In this document: one piece after another, positions 20,201-29,052 of the stretch
Layout: each line of letters starts with the position of its first letter
Position numbering within the stretch: position 1 is the first letter of the stretch
NCBI RefSeq assembly: GCF_019931675.1
Contig: NZ_CP082922.1
Location: 2,619,001-2,683,000 of the forward strand
DNA: 64,000 bases
Direction of reading: 5' to 3'
Source: Nocardioides rotundus
GTDB taxonomy: Bacteria > Actinomycetota > Actinomycetes > Propionibacteriales > Nocardioidaceae
Program-made: the position numbers and the translations under genes
The notes under the pieces: generated by a model
Seen by the model: only the letters and a program-made list of their open reading frames with translations
The model's database searches: none
Told to the model about the DNA's origin: nothing

Positions 20201-20995
20201 GCGGACGGTGTACTCCAGGACGTCCCCGGCGGTGGTCACCCCGCCGTTGACGTCCCGGACGCTCTTGTCGGTGATGATGCACGGCGCGTTGCCGAAGATG
20301 ATGTTGTCCAGGAAGTTGCCGAGCGTGGCGTTCCCGCTGGTGCCGGAGACCGCCGAGAAGACGAAGGCCGTGCTGGTCTGCCCCGCCGGCACGGTGTAGG
20401 TGCCGGTGTACTGCACCCACTGGGCGTCGGTGGTGCTGATGTTGGCGCTGGTCTGCCCGGCGGGGACCTGAGCCACGGCGTTCGTGACCGTGCTGCCGAT
20501 CTTCACCTGCATGGTGTTGGTGTCGTCACCCGCGATGCTGTTGCGACTGCGAGCCCGGTGCCAGATGCTCCAGCGCATGGTCTGTCCGGGCGTGGTCGCG
20601 ATCTGCTGGTAGAGCGAGGACGTCTGGGTCGCATTCAGCTCGACCCACTGGCTGCCACTCTGCGCGGAGATCGCCAGGCCGCCGTTCGCTGCGGTGACGG
20701 TGCCCCGCCAGAACTCGATCAGGTTGTCGGAGGCGGTCGTCAGCCACTCCAGTCCTGCAGTCCCTTCGAGCACGTTCGTACCCGCTCCGTTGGGCACCGT
20801 CGGGCTCTCGAAGTTGCCGTTCTTCAGGCTGATCGGGGTCGGGCAGCTGGTCGGATCCTGCGCCAGGGCGGCGGGCGCCGCCTCCGCCCGAGACTCCCGA
20901 CCGTCGGCGCCCACCTGCACCACGGCGACCATGCCGACGAGGACGAGCATCGCAAGGACAACGCGCGTGACCCCGCGCCACCCATGCCCCATCAT
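16964..20995 (-). CDS. giant repeat surface protein, N-terminal part (signal peptide, lectin-like domain, 8 repeats)
   Basis: Begins at the ATG at 20995, behind a purine-rich GGAAGGGAACC sequence. Residues 1-45 are a signal peptide (h-region VVLAMLVLVGMVAVV, cleavage near ALA-Q). Residues ~50-240 form a beta-rich domain resembling galactose-binding/DUF642-type modules ('LKNGNFESPTVPNG', 'LGNFLDNIIF', one Cys at each end). Residues ~241-385 are a DUF11-like domain ('VLEYTVRATNNGGAA', 'ITDQIPANTTYVPGSL'). Repeats 1-8 start at residue 390. After 'DSGSVDN' the frame runs into 64 arginine/proline-rich junk residues and stops at 16964, because one nucleotide is missing near 17158. As sequenced, this 1,343-residue product would be secreted but not anchored. 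Confidence 0.85.
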   Translation of the reverse strand: MMGHGWRGVTRVVLAMLVLVGMVAVVQVGADGRESRAEAAPAALAQDPTSCPTPISLKNGNFESPTVPNGAGTNVLEGTAGLEWLTTASDNLIEFWRGTVTAANGGLAISAQSGSQWVELNATQTSSLYQQIATTPGQTMRWSIWHRARSRNSIAGDDTNTMQVKIGSTVTNAVAQVPAGQTSANISTTDAQWVQYTGTYTVPAGQTSTAFVFSAVSGTSGNATLGNFLDNIIFGNAPCIITDKSVRDVNGGVTTAGDVLEYTVRATNNGGAASILTSITDQIPANTTYVPGSLTVDGTTRTDAIGDDVGQVSGGVVRANVGSGATASQGGSLAVGQTATVTFRVRVNDGVAAGTPITNTAETRFRWLSATDTERISTSQTTTNTVERVGLTLDKTRGTVTDVNNNGLRDAGDRVTYSFLVTNTGSTQVTGVSVSDPKVGAVSCPTTTLAAGASTTCTATYTITQADTDNGQVLNTATATANPPNNNAPVTATDSDTLTLDRRGGITLDKQSTLNDGDGDNRADVGEQIQYRFVVRNTGNVSLTSVAINDPRVQATCPTGPLAPGDERVCTATYTVTQADVNSGSVDNTATASGTTPTGNRLTSDPDSTTVPTERRSGLALDKTAALSDRDGDGAADVGETITFRFAVRNTGTVTVDNVTINDPKLRDAGVTVSCPTGPLAPGETRTCTATYTVTQDDIDAGSVSNTATASGTAPSGVPNPTSAPDDTVTPVDSTSGISLDKSAVLRDGNANNAADVGEVIDYTFAVTNDGGVTLTDVRIDDPKVGPVTCPTRIAPGATVTCQASYTVTQADVDAGTIVNTATAVARTPSGESLRSAPDTTRTPTDRTAALTLDKRGTLADGDGDGLADVGETVNYSFIVENTGTTTLTGLSVTDPKVTGVSCPTTTLAPGATTTCTATYTVTQGDLDAGGVANTARATATPPTGVDPPAATDSHLIPADVETALALVKDGTPADENGDGRVQAGETIDYTFTVTNEGTQTVSGLRVQDPKMSVTCPTTTLAPNASVTCTGSYTVTQTDVDNGAVVNNAVATGTTPGGASAVSNESTHREPTSTRAALAMTKTSQLADLNGNGGADVGETISYEFRVRNVGDVTLRVLRVDDPMLAAAGIEATCTGEPIEPGQTTTCSATYTVTQADVDRGTITNTATAVANDPEGNPVRSNESSTSIDAEQTPAFTLDKQADLNDGDSDALADAGETIDYSFVVTNTGTTTLTNVTVTDPKLGAVDCPTGTLAPGASITCTATYTVTQGDVDSGSVDNRRPRRRARAAPPCRSRWTPPARPPTPRPRRPWTSGRHSTTPTTTASPTSARPSTTPSSSPTPGT
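17156..17161 (-). other. single-nucleotide frame break in the giant surface gene
   Basis: Read on the minus strand the sequence is GTGGACAACCGGCGACCGCG. The repeat consensus requires GTG-GAC-AAC-ACG-GCG-ACC here, so one A appears to be missing between positions 17159 and 17158. Inserting one base gives 16,110 nt from 20995 to 4887, which is 5,370 codons with a single stop. There is no homopolymer slippery site at this point, so programmed frameshifting is unlikely. A real mutation or a consensus error in a hard-to-assemble repeat are both possible. Confidence 0.85.
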
Positions 20996-21144
20996 CGTCC
21001 CGGTTCCCTTCCGGTGTCTGTGTCGACCCCGGGAACCCTCCGAAGGTGTGCCCGAGCCTCAGGGCACAGGCTAAGGGATGGGGGGCCCGTGACGGAAGTG
21101 GCCAACGATGCCTACCGCCGCCCAACGAGGGCTAATGACGAAGA

Positions 21145-21177
21145 ACGGCCCGCCTCCCCGAGGGGGAGACGGGCCGT
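21145..21177 (-). terminator. hairpin terminator downstream of groEL
   Basis: Strong inverted repeat: ACGGCCCG and CTCCCC pair with GGGGAG and CGGGCCGT around a 3-base loop, giving about 15 bp of stem with one mismatch. On the minus strand it is followed by TTCTTCGTCATT. It lies between the groEL stop (21287) and the start of the giant surface gene (20995), so it most likely ends the groES-groEL transcript and separates the two units. Confidence 0.7.
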
Positions 21178-21193
21178 CCACGGGTAGGCCGGG

Positions 21194-21225
21194 GGTCAGT
21201 GACCGTTCCTGTCTGGTCACTGACC
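21194..21225. repeat. perfect 11-bp inverted repeat GGTCAGTGACC / GGTCACTGACC
   Basis: GGTCAGTGACC (21194-21204) and its exact reverse complement (21215-21225) are separated by 10 bp. A third GGTCAGTGACC copy lies at 21285-21295 and overlaps the groEL stop codon. Each element is itself nearly palindromic. It may be a second RNA hairpin behind groEL or a binding site upstream of the giant surface gene; the sequence alone does not decide. Confidence 0.5.
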
Positions 21226-21286
21226 CTGCGGGGCTCGCCTACGCCGCACCTCGCTGCGCTCGGCGCGACTCCGGCTCACTCCTCGG

Positions 21287-22921
<1,635 letters not shown>

Positions 22922-22948
22922 TCAGGATTTGGGGAGACGAGCCTGGCG

Positions 22949-23002
22949 CCCGGACGTCATACGAGGTGCGGAAGCGGTTCCACGGGTCGTATGACGTCCG
23001 GG
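22949..23002 (-). promoter_or_regulatory. 16-bp perfect inverted repeat between groES and groEL
   Basis: CCCGGACGTCATACGA (22949-22964) is repeated as its exact complement at 22987-23002 with a 22-base spacer. The spacer can extend the stem further (GTG-C-GGAA with TTCCAC). In the groES-groEL mRNA this would form a very stable stem-loop about 40 nt before the groEL start. It may be an attenuator, an RNase processing site or an mRNA stabiliser giving unequal GroES and GroEL synthesis. There is no U-tract, so simple termination is less likely. Confidence 0.7.
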
Positions 23003-23013
23003 TCAGGACTGCG

Positions 23014-23307
23014 TCAGGAGACGACAGCGAGGACGTCGCGGGCCGAGAGGATGAGCAGCTCCTCGCCGGAGTACTTCACCTCGGTGCCGCCGTACTTGCT
23101 GTAGATGACCTTGTCGCCGACGGTGACGTCGATCGGGACGCGGTTGCCGGCGTCGTCGACGCGGCCGGGACCGATCGCGAGGACCTCGCCCTCCTGGGGC
23201 TTCTCCTTCGCGGTGTCGGGGATGACCAGGCCGGAGGCGGTGGTCTGCTCCGCGTCGAGCGGCTTGACGACGATGCGGTCCTCGAGGGGCTTGATGTTGA
23301 CCGACAC
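23014..23307 (-). CDS. groES: co-chaperonin GroES
   Basis: 97-residue 10-kDa chaperonin that caps the GroEL ring. '[20 protein letters not shown]' opens the beta-barrel, followed by the mobile loop ('[20 protein letters not shown]'), '[20 protein letters not shown]' and '[13 protein letters not shown]'-like ending. Length and sequence are normal. It is the first gene of the groES-groEL operon; the CIRCE operator lies 173 bp upstream of its start. Confidence 0.98.
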   Translation of the reverse strand: MSVNIKPLEDRIVVKPLDAEQTTASGLVIPDTAKEKPQEGEVLAIGPGRVDDAGNRVPIDVTVGDKVIYSKYGGTEVKYSGEELLILSARDVLAVVS

Positions 23308-23479
23308 TTCTGATCGACCTCTTTCTCGGTGCTGTGTGTCGTGGCTGACTCATCGGGTGAGGCGCCCGAGCGCCTCGGGGTACGTTCGGTGCGACCGCTG
23401 CTCCGATGCACGCCGTCGCGGGGGTCGTGCGCCGGTCACGGGCGCTGGCACCCTCGGGGTGAGAGTGCCAGCACCGACG

Positions 23480-23506
23480 TTAGCACTCACGGTCCGAGAG
23501 TGCCAG
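23480..23506. promoter_or_regulatory. CIRCE operator (HrcA binding site)
   Basis: TTAGCACTC-N9-GAGTGCCAG. The left arm matches the CIRCE consensus (TTAGCACTC-N9-GAGTGCTAA) completely, the right arm 7 of 9, and the spacer is exactly nine. A further GAGTGCCAG at 23463-23471 gives a second, overlapping half-site arrangement. HrcA represses groESL at this element in many bacteria. It lies between groES (minus) and the divergent methyltransferase gene (plus, start 23541), only 34 bp from the latter. Confidence 0.9.
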
Positions 23507-23540
23507 AAGCTCATGGCTGCGGGCTTGCGATGATGCGGCC

Positions 23541-24737
23541 ATGGACGTGGCGACCTTCCAGTGGCTGCTGACCGACGAGGGCACCGCACTGCTGGCGGCC
23601 GCCGCGCGGGCGCAGGAGCAGGGCGATCCGGTGCGCGCCGCGGAGGAGGTACGGCGCCTCGCGCCGGCCGCCTCCCCCGAGCAGCGCGCGGCCGCCCTCT
23701 CGCAGGCGGCATTGCGCCAGCGGGGCCGGGCGAAGCTCGGCGAGGCCGCGGACCGGATGTGGTTCACCCCCGACGGCCTGGAGCAGGCGACCGCTCCCCC
23801 GGTGGCCGCTCACCGCGCGGCGCGGCTGGCCGCGAGCGATCTCGCCGACGACCCGCGCGGGGTGGTGGACCTCGGCTGCGGCATCGGCAGCGACCTGATC
23901 GCGATGGCCGGCGCAGGGCTGGCCGTGAGCGGCGTCGATCTGGACCCGGTGAGGGTCGCCGTCGCGCGCGCCAACCTGGCCGCTGCCGGGCACGCGGGCG
24001 AGGTGCACCGAGCCGACGCGACCGAGGTCGACCTGGACCGCTTCGCGCTCGCCTTCGCCGATCCGGCCCGCCGCGGCGGTCGGGGCCGGACCTTCGACCC
24101 CGACTCCTGGACCCCGCCCTGGCCGTTCGTCGAGCATCTGCTGCGCCGACCGGGGGTGGTCAAGGTGGCGCCGGGCATCCCGCACGACCTGGTCCCGGGC
24201 GATGTCGAGGCGGAGTGGGTCTCGCTCGGCGGGGAGGTGAAGGAGGCGGCGCTGTGGTCGCCGTACCTCGCCACCGCGCGTCGCCGTGCCACCGTCATCA
24301 CCGCCGACGGGCAGGTCTCGCTCACCGAGGCCGACGACCCCTGGCAGGGGCGGGACCGGCCGGTGCGGGGGCTCGGCGGCTACCTGCACGAGCCGGACGG
24401 TGCGGTGATCCGGGCCGGGCTGGTGACAGCGGTGGCCGCGCTGGCCGACGGCGGGCTCGTGGACGAGCACATCGCCTGGGTCACCTCCGACGCGCCCGCA
24501 TCGAGTCCCTTCGCCCGCTCCTACCGGGTGCTCGAGCGCCTTCCCTACCGGGAGAAGCAGCTGCGGGCGGCGCTGCGCGAGCGCGGGATCGGGCGCCTGG
24601 CGATCAAGAAGCGCGGGGTCGACGTGGTGCCCGAGCAGCTGCGCAAGCGGCTGGCGCTGCGCGGCGACGAGGAGGGCACGCTGGTGCTCACCCGGGTCGC
24701 CGGCGAGGGCACCGCGCTGCTCGTGCGGCCCCTGTGA
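23541..24737 (+). CDS. SAM-dependent methyltransferase with THUMP-like C-terminal domain
   Basis: 398-residue protein. An alpha-helical N-terminal region (1-90) precedes a class I SAM-binding domain with 'VVDLGCGIGSDLIAMA' (motif I, about residue 112) and 'VSGVDLDPVRVAVARANL' (acidic motif II). The last third ('LRERGIGRLAIKKRGVDVVP' to 'VLTRVAGEGTALLVR') matches the THUMP-like domain found at the end of a widespread actinobacterial methyltransferase family. The substrate is probably RNA or another macromolecule, but this is inference. The gene is divergent from groES, and its promoter region contains the CIRCE element, so heat-shock co-regulation is possible. Confidence 0.82.
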   Translation: MDVATFQWLLTDEGTALLAAAARAQEQGDPVRAAEEVRRLAPAASPEQRAAALSQAALRQRGRAKLGEAADRMWFTPDGLEQATAPPVAAHRAARLAASDLADDPRGVVDLGCGIGSDLIAMAGAGLAVSGVDLDPVRVAVARANLAAAGHAGEVHRADATEVDLDRFALAFADPARRGGRGRTFDPDSWTPPWPFVEHLLRRPGVVKVAPGIPHDLVPGDVEAEWVSLGGEVKEAALWSPYLATARRRATVITADGQVSLTEADDPWQGRDRPVRGLGGYLHEPDGAVIRAGLVTAVAALADGGLVDEHIAWVTSDAPASSPFARSYRVLERLPYREKQLRAALRERGIGRLAIKKRGVDVVPEQLRKRLALRGDEEGTLVLTRVAGEGTALLVRPL

Positions 24738-24743
24738 TCCGGC

Positions 24744-26621
24744 TCAGCAGCCCTGGCGCGGCAGACCGGGCATCCGGACCGGCAGCCGGCCGGGAGCCCT
24801 CGCCTCACCCAGCAGCACCTCCACCAGGGCCGACATCGCTCCGGGCGTGTTGCCGAAGGCGGCGATCCGCACCGGGGCGCCCACCCGGCCCAGGGAGTAC
24901 GGCGTGTCCGTGGCCACCGCGATCTCGCCGTCCACGGTGCCGGACTCGAAGCCGCTGAACCCGATCGAGGTCCCCGCGTCCAGTCGCGCCTGCTCGTCGG
25001 CCTCCCAGGCCGCGAGCGCCGAGCGGCGCCGGTCCTCACGAGCCTGCCAGGCCGCCCGGCGTTGCTGGTAGTCCGCGTAGGCCTGCTTGTCCCGGCGCCA
25101 CTGCGCGAGCGCCGCGGTGTAGGCCTGTCGCTCCTTCTTGGTCGCCTTGGGTCCCGGCTCCGCGGGCCGCACGGGACGCGCCACCGCCGCCGGCGCCGGC
25201 TCCGGCGTGGCGAGGTCGTCCGGCGGGCTGCGCCGGACCAGCACCTCCAGGCCGGCGCGCCGGGCGGCCGCGCTGAAGTTCGCCACCGCGACGGGGTCGC
25301 CCTGGGGAGTCACGGCGCCCCGCACCAGCCGGCCTCTGCAGGGGCCCGCCGTGATCGTGAGCGCGGCGGCGGAGAGCGCGCGCGAGGCCCGCGCGGCCGA
25401 TCCCGGGGCGCGGTCACGCTGCGGGCCGGTCCGCTGCTGGTGCAGCAGCCAGGCGACCATGCGGGTCGCGGACTGCACGAGCCGCTTCCGGGGCAGCCGG
25501 CCCTGCTCGACCGCCGTCACCAGCCCGGCGCGGGCGGCGCGCGGGTCGGGTGGCATGAGCACCACGTCGGCGCCCGCGTTGACGGCCCTCACCGCCGACT
25601 CGGCGGAGCCGAACCGGTTGGTCACCCCCTGCATCTCCAGGGAGTCGGTGAAGACCAGGCCGTCGAAGCCGAGGTCGCGGCGGAGCAGTCCGGTGATCGC
25701 CTTGCGGGACAGCGAGGTCGGCATCCCCGGCTGGATCGCCGGCACCGCCAGATGCCCGACCATGATCGCCGGCAGGCCGGCGTCCACGGCGTCGGCGAAC
25801 GGGGCGAGGTCGCTGCGCCGCATCTGCCTCATCGACCGGGACTGGACCGGCAGGGTCAGGTGGCTGTCGCTGGTGACCGACCCGTGGCCGGGGAAGTGCT
25901 TGAGGACGGGCAGCACGCCGCCGTCGAGGAAGCCCCGGGACGCGGCGACCACCTGCTCGCCCACGACGGCCGGGTCCGAGCCGGCCGACCGGGAGCCGAT
26001 CGCCGGGTCGCGGGGACCGATCGTCACGTCCGCGTCCGGCGCGAAGCCGGTCAGGAAGCCCAGCCCGCGCAGCTCGCCCGCGCTGCCGGCGTAGGCACGG
26101 CGGGTCACCCGCGTGTCCCCGGCGGCCCCGGCGGACATGAAGGTCGGGAAGCGGGTGGCCTCGCCCTTCACCCGCTCCACGATGCCGCCCTCCTGGTCCA
26201 CGCCGGTGAGCAGCGGCCAGGGCCGGCGGACCTCCCGGGCCAGGCGCCGGTTGACCGAGCGGATCTGGTCGGTGGAGACGACGTTGCCGGAGAAGGCGAT
26301 CACCCCGCCCAGGTGCAGCGAGCGCACCAGGCCGACCGGCGCCCGGGTGCCGGAGTAGTCGGCCACGATGACCTGGCCGGCCAGCTTCGGCAGCGGGAGC
26401 CGCCGGACCTTCCCCAGCGCCCGGTCCAGCTGCGCCTCGCTCGGCCCCCAGCCCGCGCGCACGCCGATCCGCTCGGCGGGGCCGGGCGGGTCGGGCTCCG
26501 CGGAGCGCGATGCCGCGCTGCCGGGGCGGTCCTGCTCCGCCGGGTCGGGCGAGCAGGCCCCGAGGGTCGCCGTACACGCCAGCGCCGCGAGGACCGCGGT
26601 GGCTCGTCGGATGCGGGTCAC
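24744..26621 (-). CDS. glycoside hydrolase family 3 lipoprotein (beta-N-acetylhexosaminidase, NagZ-like)
   Basis: 625 residues from the GTG at 26621, chosen because it gives a lipoprotein signal (RRATAVLAALACTATLGAC, lipobox LGAC) and has GGGAG upstream. Residues ~60-400 are a GH3 catalytic domain: 'GVDQEGGIVERVKG', the NagZ motif 'KHFPGHGSVTSDSH' and the nucleophile Asp in 'GLVFTDSLEMQGVT'. It probably removes N-acetylglucosamine from peptidoglycan or other glycans at the cell surface. The C-terminal GH3-like domain is interrupted by about 60 charged, helical residues rich in Lys, Arg, Gln and Ala ('KKERQAYTAALAQWRRDKQA'), likely a coiled coil. It follows the MBL gene by 29 bp. Confidence 0.88.
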   Translation of the reverse strand: MTRIRRATAVLAALACTATLGACSPDPAEQDRPGSAASRSAEPDPPGPAERIGVRAGWGPSEAQLDRALGKVRRLPLPKLAGQVIVADYSGTRAPVGLVRSLHLGGVIAFSGNVVSTDQIRSVNRRLAREVRRPWPLLTGVDQEGGIVERVKGEATRFPTFMSAGAAGDTRVTRRAYAGSAGELRGLGFLTGFAPDADVTIGPRDPAIGSRSAGSDPAVVGEQVVAASRGFLDGGVLPVLKHFPGHGSVTSDSHLTLPVQSRSMRQMRRSDLAPFADAVDAGLPAIMVGHLAVPAIQPGMPTSLSRKAITGLLRRDLGFDGLVFTDSLEMQGVTNRFGSAESAVRAVNAGADVVLMPPDPRAARAGLVTAVEQGRLPRKRLVQSATRMVAWLLHQQRTGPQRDRAPGSAARASRALSAAALTITAGPCRGRLVRGAVTPQGDPVAVANFSAAARRAGLEVLVRRSPPDDLATPEPAPAAVARPVRPAEPGPKATKKERQAYTAALAQWRRDKQAYADYQQRRAAWQAREDRRRSALAAWEADEQARLDAGTSIGFSGFESGTVDGEIAVATDTPYSLGRVGAPVRIAAFGNTPGAMSALVEVLLGEARAPGRLPVRMPGLPRQGC

Positions 26622-26650
26622 CCGCCTGCTCTCCCTGTCTGGTCGGGGTC

Positions 26651-27256
26651 TCAGAGGTTCGCGCGCTCGCCGCCGATCGTGGTGTCGGCGCCGTGCCCGG
26701 TGTGGACGACCGTCTCCTCGGGCAGTCGGAGGAGCTGGCCGCGGATCGACTCCTTGATCTGGTCCTCGTCGCTGAACGACCGGCCGGTCGCGCCCGGCCC
26801 GCCCTGGAAGAGGGTGTCGCCGGTGAAGACGCAGTCCAGGTCGTGCACATAGAGGCAGACCGCCCCCGGTGCGTGGCCGGGGGTGTGCAGCACCTTGACC
26901 GCGGCGCCCGCCACCTTCACCGACTGGCCGTCGGCGAGGTCGGCGTCCCAGAGCTCGTCGGGGTGCGTGAGCTCCCACAGCGGCTTGTCATCGGGGTGGA
27001 GCAGGATCGGCGCTCCGGTGCGCTGCCGCAGCTCCGGGGCGACGCGGACGTGGTCGTCGTGGGCGTGGGTGCAGATGATCGCCTTCACCTGCCGCCCGCC
27101 GACGACCTCCAGGATCGCGTCGACGTCGTGCGGCGCGTCGATGACGATGCACTCGTCGTCGTCGCCCACCACCCAGATGTTGTTCTCCACCTCGTGGGTC
27201 TCGCCGTCCAGGGAGAAGGTCCCCGAGGCGGTCCCGTGGTCCACGCGCACGCTCAT
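26651..27256 (-). CDS. MBL-fold metallohydrolase, probable S-formylmycothiol hydrolase
   Basis: 201-residue metallo-beta-lactamase-fold enzyme of the glyoxalase II type. The metal motif 'THAHDDH' is near residue 62, followed by 'TPGHAPGAVCLY' and 'VFTGDTLFQGGPGATGRS'. Its start codon overlaps by one base the stop of the S-(hydroxymethyl)mycothiol dehydrogenase gene, so translation is coupled. This MBL protein is conserved next to that dehydrogenase in mycothiol-producing actinobacteria and is thought to hydrolyse S-formylmycothiol to formate and mycothiol. Family and context support this; the reaction itself is inferred. Confidence 0.85.
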   Translation of the reverse strand: MSVRVDHGTASGTFSLDGETHEVENNIWVVGDDDECIVIDAPHDVDAILEVVGGRQVKAIICTHAHDDHVRVAPELRQRTGAPILLHPDDKPLWELTHPDELWDADLADGQSVKVAGAAVKVLHTPGHAPGAVCLYVHDLDCVFTGDTLFQGGPGATGRSFSDEDQIKESIRGQLLRLPEETVVHTGHGADTTIGGERANL

Positions 27257-28350
27257 CAGAGGATCACCACCGAGCGCAGCACGTCACCGGAGTGCATCTT
27301 GTCGAAGGCGGCCTCCACGTCGTCCAACGCGATCTCCTCACTGACGAAGGCGTCCAGGTCCAGCCGACCCTGCTGGTAGAGGTCGACGAGCATCGGGAAG
27401 TCGCGGCTGGGCAGGCAGTCGCCGTACCAGCTCGACTTCAGCGCCCCGCCGCGGCCGAACACGTCGATCAGCGGCAGGTCGGGGATCTTCATGTCCGGGG
27501 TCGGTACGCCGACCAGGACGACCGTCCCGGCCAGGTCCCGGGCGTAGAACGCCTGCTTCCACGTCTCCGGCCGCCCGACGGCGTCGATCACCACGTCGGC
27601 GCCCTCGGAGCCGTCGGCGCCGCAGATCTCCTTGATCCGCTCGACCGGGTCCTCCTCGCCGGCGTGGATCGTGTGGGTGGCGCCCAGGCCGGTGGCCCAC
27701 TCCAGCTTCCGCGGGTCGGTGTCGACGGCGATGATCGTCGACGCCCCGGCGAGCGCGGAGCCGACCACGGCGGCCATCCCGACGCCCCCGCAGCCGATCA
27801 CCGCGACGCTGCGGCCGCGGCCCACGTCGCCGGTGTTGATGGCGGCACCCAGGCCGGCCATGACACCGCAGCCGAGCAGCCCGACCGCCGCGGGTCGGGC
27901 CGACGGGTCGACCTTGGTGCACTGGCCGGCGGCGACCAGGGTCTTCTCGGCGAAGGCGCCGATGCCCAGCGCCGGGGACAGCTCCGTGCCGTCCTCCAGG
28001 GTCATCCTCTGGGTGGCGTTGTGGGTGTTGAAGCAGTACCACGGCTCGCCGCGGGTGCAGGCCCGGCACTCGCCGCACACGGCGCGCCAGTTGAGCACCA
28101 CGAAGTCGCCCGGCGCGACCTCGGTGACGCCCTCGCCGACGGCCTCCACGACCCCCGCGGCCTCGTGGCCGAGCAGGAAGGGGAACTCGTCGTTGATCCC
28201 GCCCTCGCGGTAGTGCAGGTCGGTGTGGCAGACCCCGCACGCCTGCACCTGCACCAGGGCCTCGCCCGGGCCCGGGTCGGGGACGTTGATCGTCTCGACG
28301 GTGACCGGCGCACCCTGCTTGCGCGCGACCACGCCACGTACCTGCTGCAT
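27256..28350 (-). CDS. S-(hydroxymethyl)mycothiol dehydrogenase
   Basis: 364-residue zinc-dependent medium-chain dehydrogenase from the ATG at 28350 ([20 protein letters not shown]). Catalytic zinc ligands are in '[14 protein letters not shown]' and 'LGHEAAG'; the structural-zinc cysteines lie in '[16 protein letters not shown]'. The NAD-binding motif is '[13 protein letters not shown]'. Sequence and the coupled MBL gene point to mycothiol-dependent formaldehyde dehydrogenase (also described as a nitrosothiol reductase, MscR). It oxidises the adduct of formaldehyde and mycothiol to S-formylmycothiol in the cytoplasm. Confidence 0.92.
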   Translation of the reverse strand: MQQVRGVVARKQGAPVTVETINVPDPGPGEALVQVQACGVCHTDLHYREGGINDEFPFLLGHEAAGVVEAVGEGVTEVAPGDFVVLNWRAVCGECRACTRGEPWYCFNTHNATQRMTLEDGTELSPALGIGAFAEKTLVAAGQCTKVDPSARPAAVGLLGCGVMAGLGAAINTGDVGRGRSVAVIGCGGVGMAAVVGSALAGASTIIAVDTDPRKLEWATGLGATHTIHAGEEDPVERIKEICGADGSEGADVVIDAVGRPETWKQAFYARDLAGTVVLVGVPTPDMKIPDLPLIDVFGRGGALKSSWYGDCLPSRDFPMLVDLYQQGRLDLDAFVSEEIALDDVEAAFDKMHSGDVLRSVVIL

Positions 28351-28429
28351 GCGGCCTCCTCCGGGGTCTCCTGACCTCGCCCACCCTAGGGGCCGCCGCG
28401 AGAGCCCGGCGCCCGGTGTCGAGATTTCT

Positions 28430-28457
28430 GCAACCCGTCCTCCCCCGCTCGGCGTCT
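28430..28457 (+). promoter_or_regulatory. candidate ECF-type promoter of the sigma factor gene
   Basis: GCAACC at 28430-28435 and CGTCT at 28453-28457, separated by 17 bp, lie 29-56 bp before the GTG start of the SigE-family sigma gene. A GC(A)AAC-type -35 with a CGTC-type -10 fits ECF sigma promoters in general and would make the gene autoregulated. This rests on motif inspection only. Confidence 0.4.
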
Positions 28458-28485
28458 TGGGTGCGACAGGATCGAGCGAGAGGGG

Positions 28486-29052
28486 GTGGCGGAGGTGCCG
28501 GAGACGAGTACGGCGATCGGGGTCCGCCGCGCGGGCGGGGACCGGGACACCGAGTTCACCGCCTACATGCAGGCCCGCCGTACCTCGCTGATGCGGACCG
28601 CCTATCTCCTGGCCGGCGACCACGCGACCGCCGAGGACCTGGTGCAGACGGCGCTGGCGAAGCTCTACCTGAGCTGGGACAGGGTCCGCGAGCGGGACAG
28701 CCTGGACGGCTACGTCCGCCGGATCCTGGTCAACGAGAACAGCTCGCTGTGGCGCCGCGCCTTCAAGCGCTCGGAGGTCAGCAGCCAGGCGCTGCCGGAG
28801 CGAGGCGTCAGCGACGAGTACGACGACGGCGTCTCCGCGCAGCTGTGGGCCTTCGTGCAGACCCTGCCACGACGCCAGCGCGCGGTCGTGGTGCTGCGGT
28901 ACTACGAGCAGCTGACCGAGGCCGAGACCGCCGACGTGCTCGGCTGCTCGGTCGGGACCGTGAAGTCCCAGGCGAGCCGCGCGCTCGCCGCCCTGCGCGA
29001 GCGCGCACCCCAGTCATTGAACCCCCGCACCGGAGAGGAGGAGTCCCGATGA
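28486..29052 (+). CDS. SigE-family ECF RNA polymerase sigma factor
   Basis: 188 residues from a GTG at 28486 (another GTG at 28495 is possible). Region 2 is '[20 protein letters not shown]' with '[17 protein letters not shown]', and region 4 is '[20 protein letters not shown]' with the helix-turn-helix '[20 protein letters not shown]'. This is the actinobacterial SigE-family (TIGR02983-like) group of ECF factors. Its last codon overlaps the start of the next gene by 4 bp (ATGA), and that gene encodes a membrane protein of the type usually acting as the anti-sigma partner. Confidence 0.93.
   Translation: MAEVPETSTAIGVRRAGGDRDTEFTAYMQARRTSLMRTAYLLAGDHATAEDLVQTALAKLYLSWDRVRERDSLDGYVRRILVNENSSLWRRAFKRSEVSSQALPERGVSDEYDDGVSAQLWAFVQTLPRRQRAVVVLRYYEQLTEAETADVLGCSVGTVKSQASRALAALRERAPQSLNPRTGEEESR

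Noticed and set aside
23456..23471. Second complete CIRCE element next to the first
   Set aside because: Only one additional half-site (GAGTGCCAG) is present and the spacing to the inner TTAGCACTC is 8 rather than 9 in the opposite order; counted as part of the same region.
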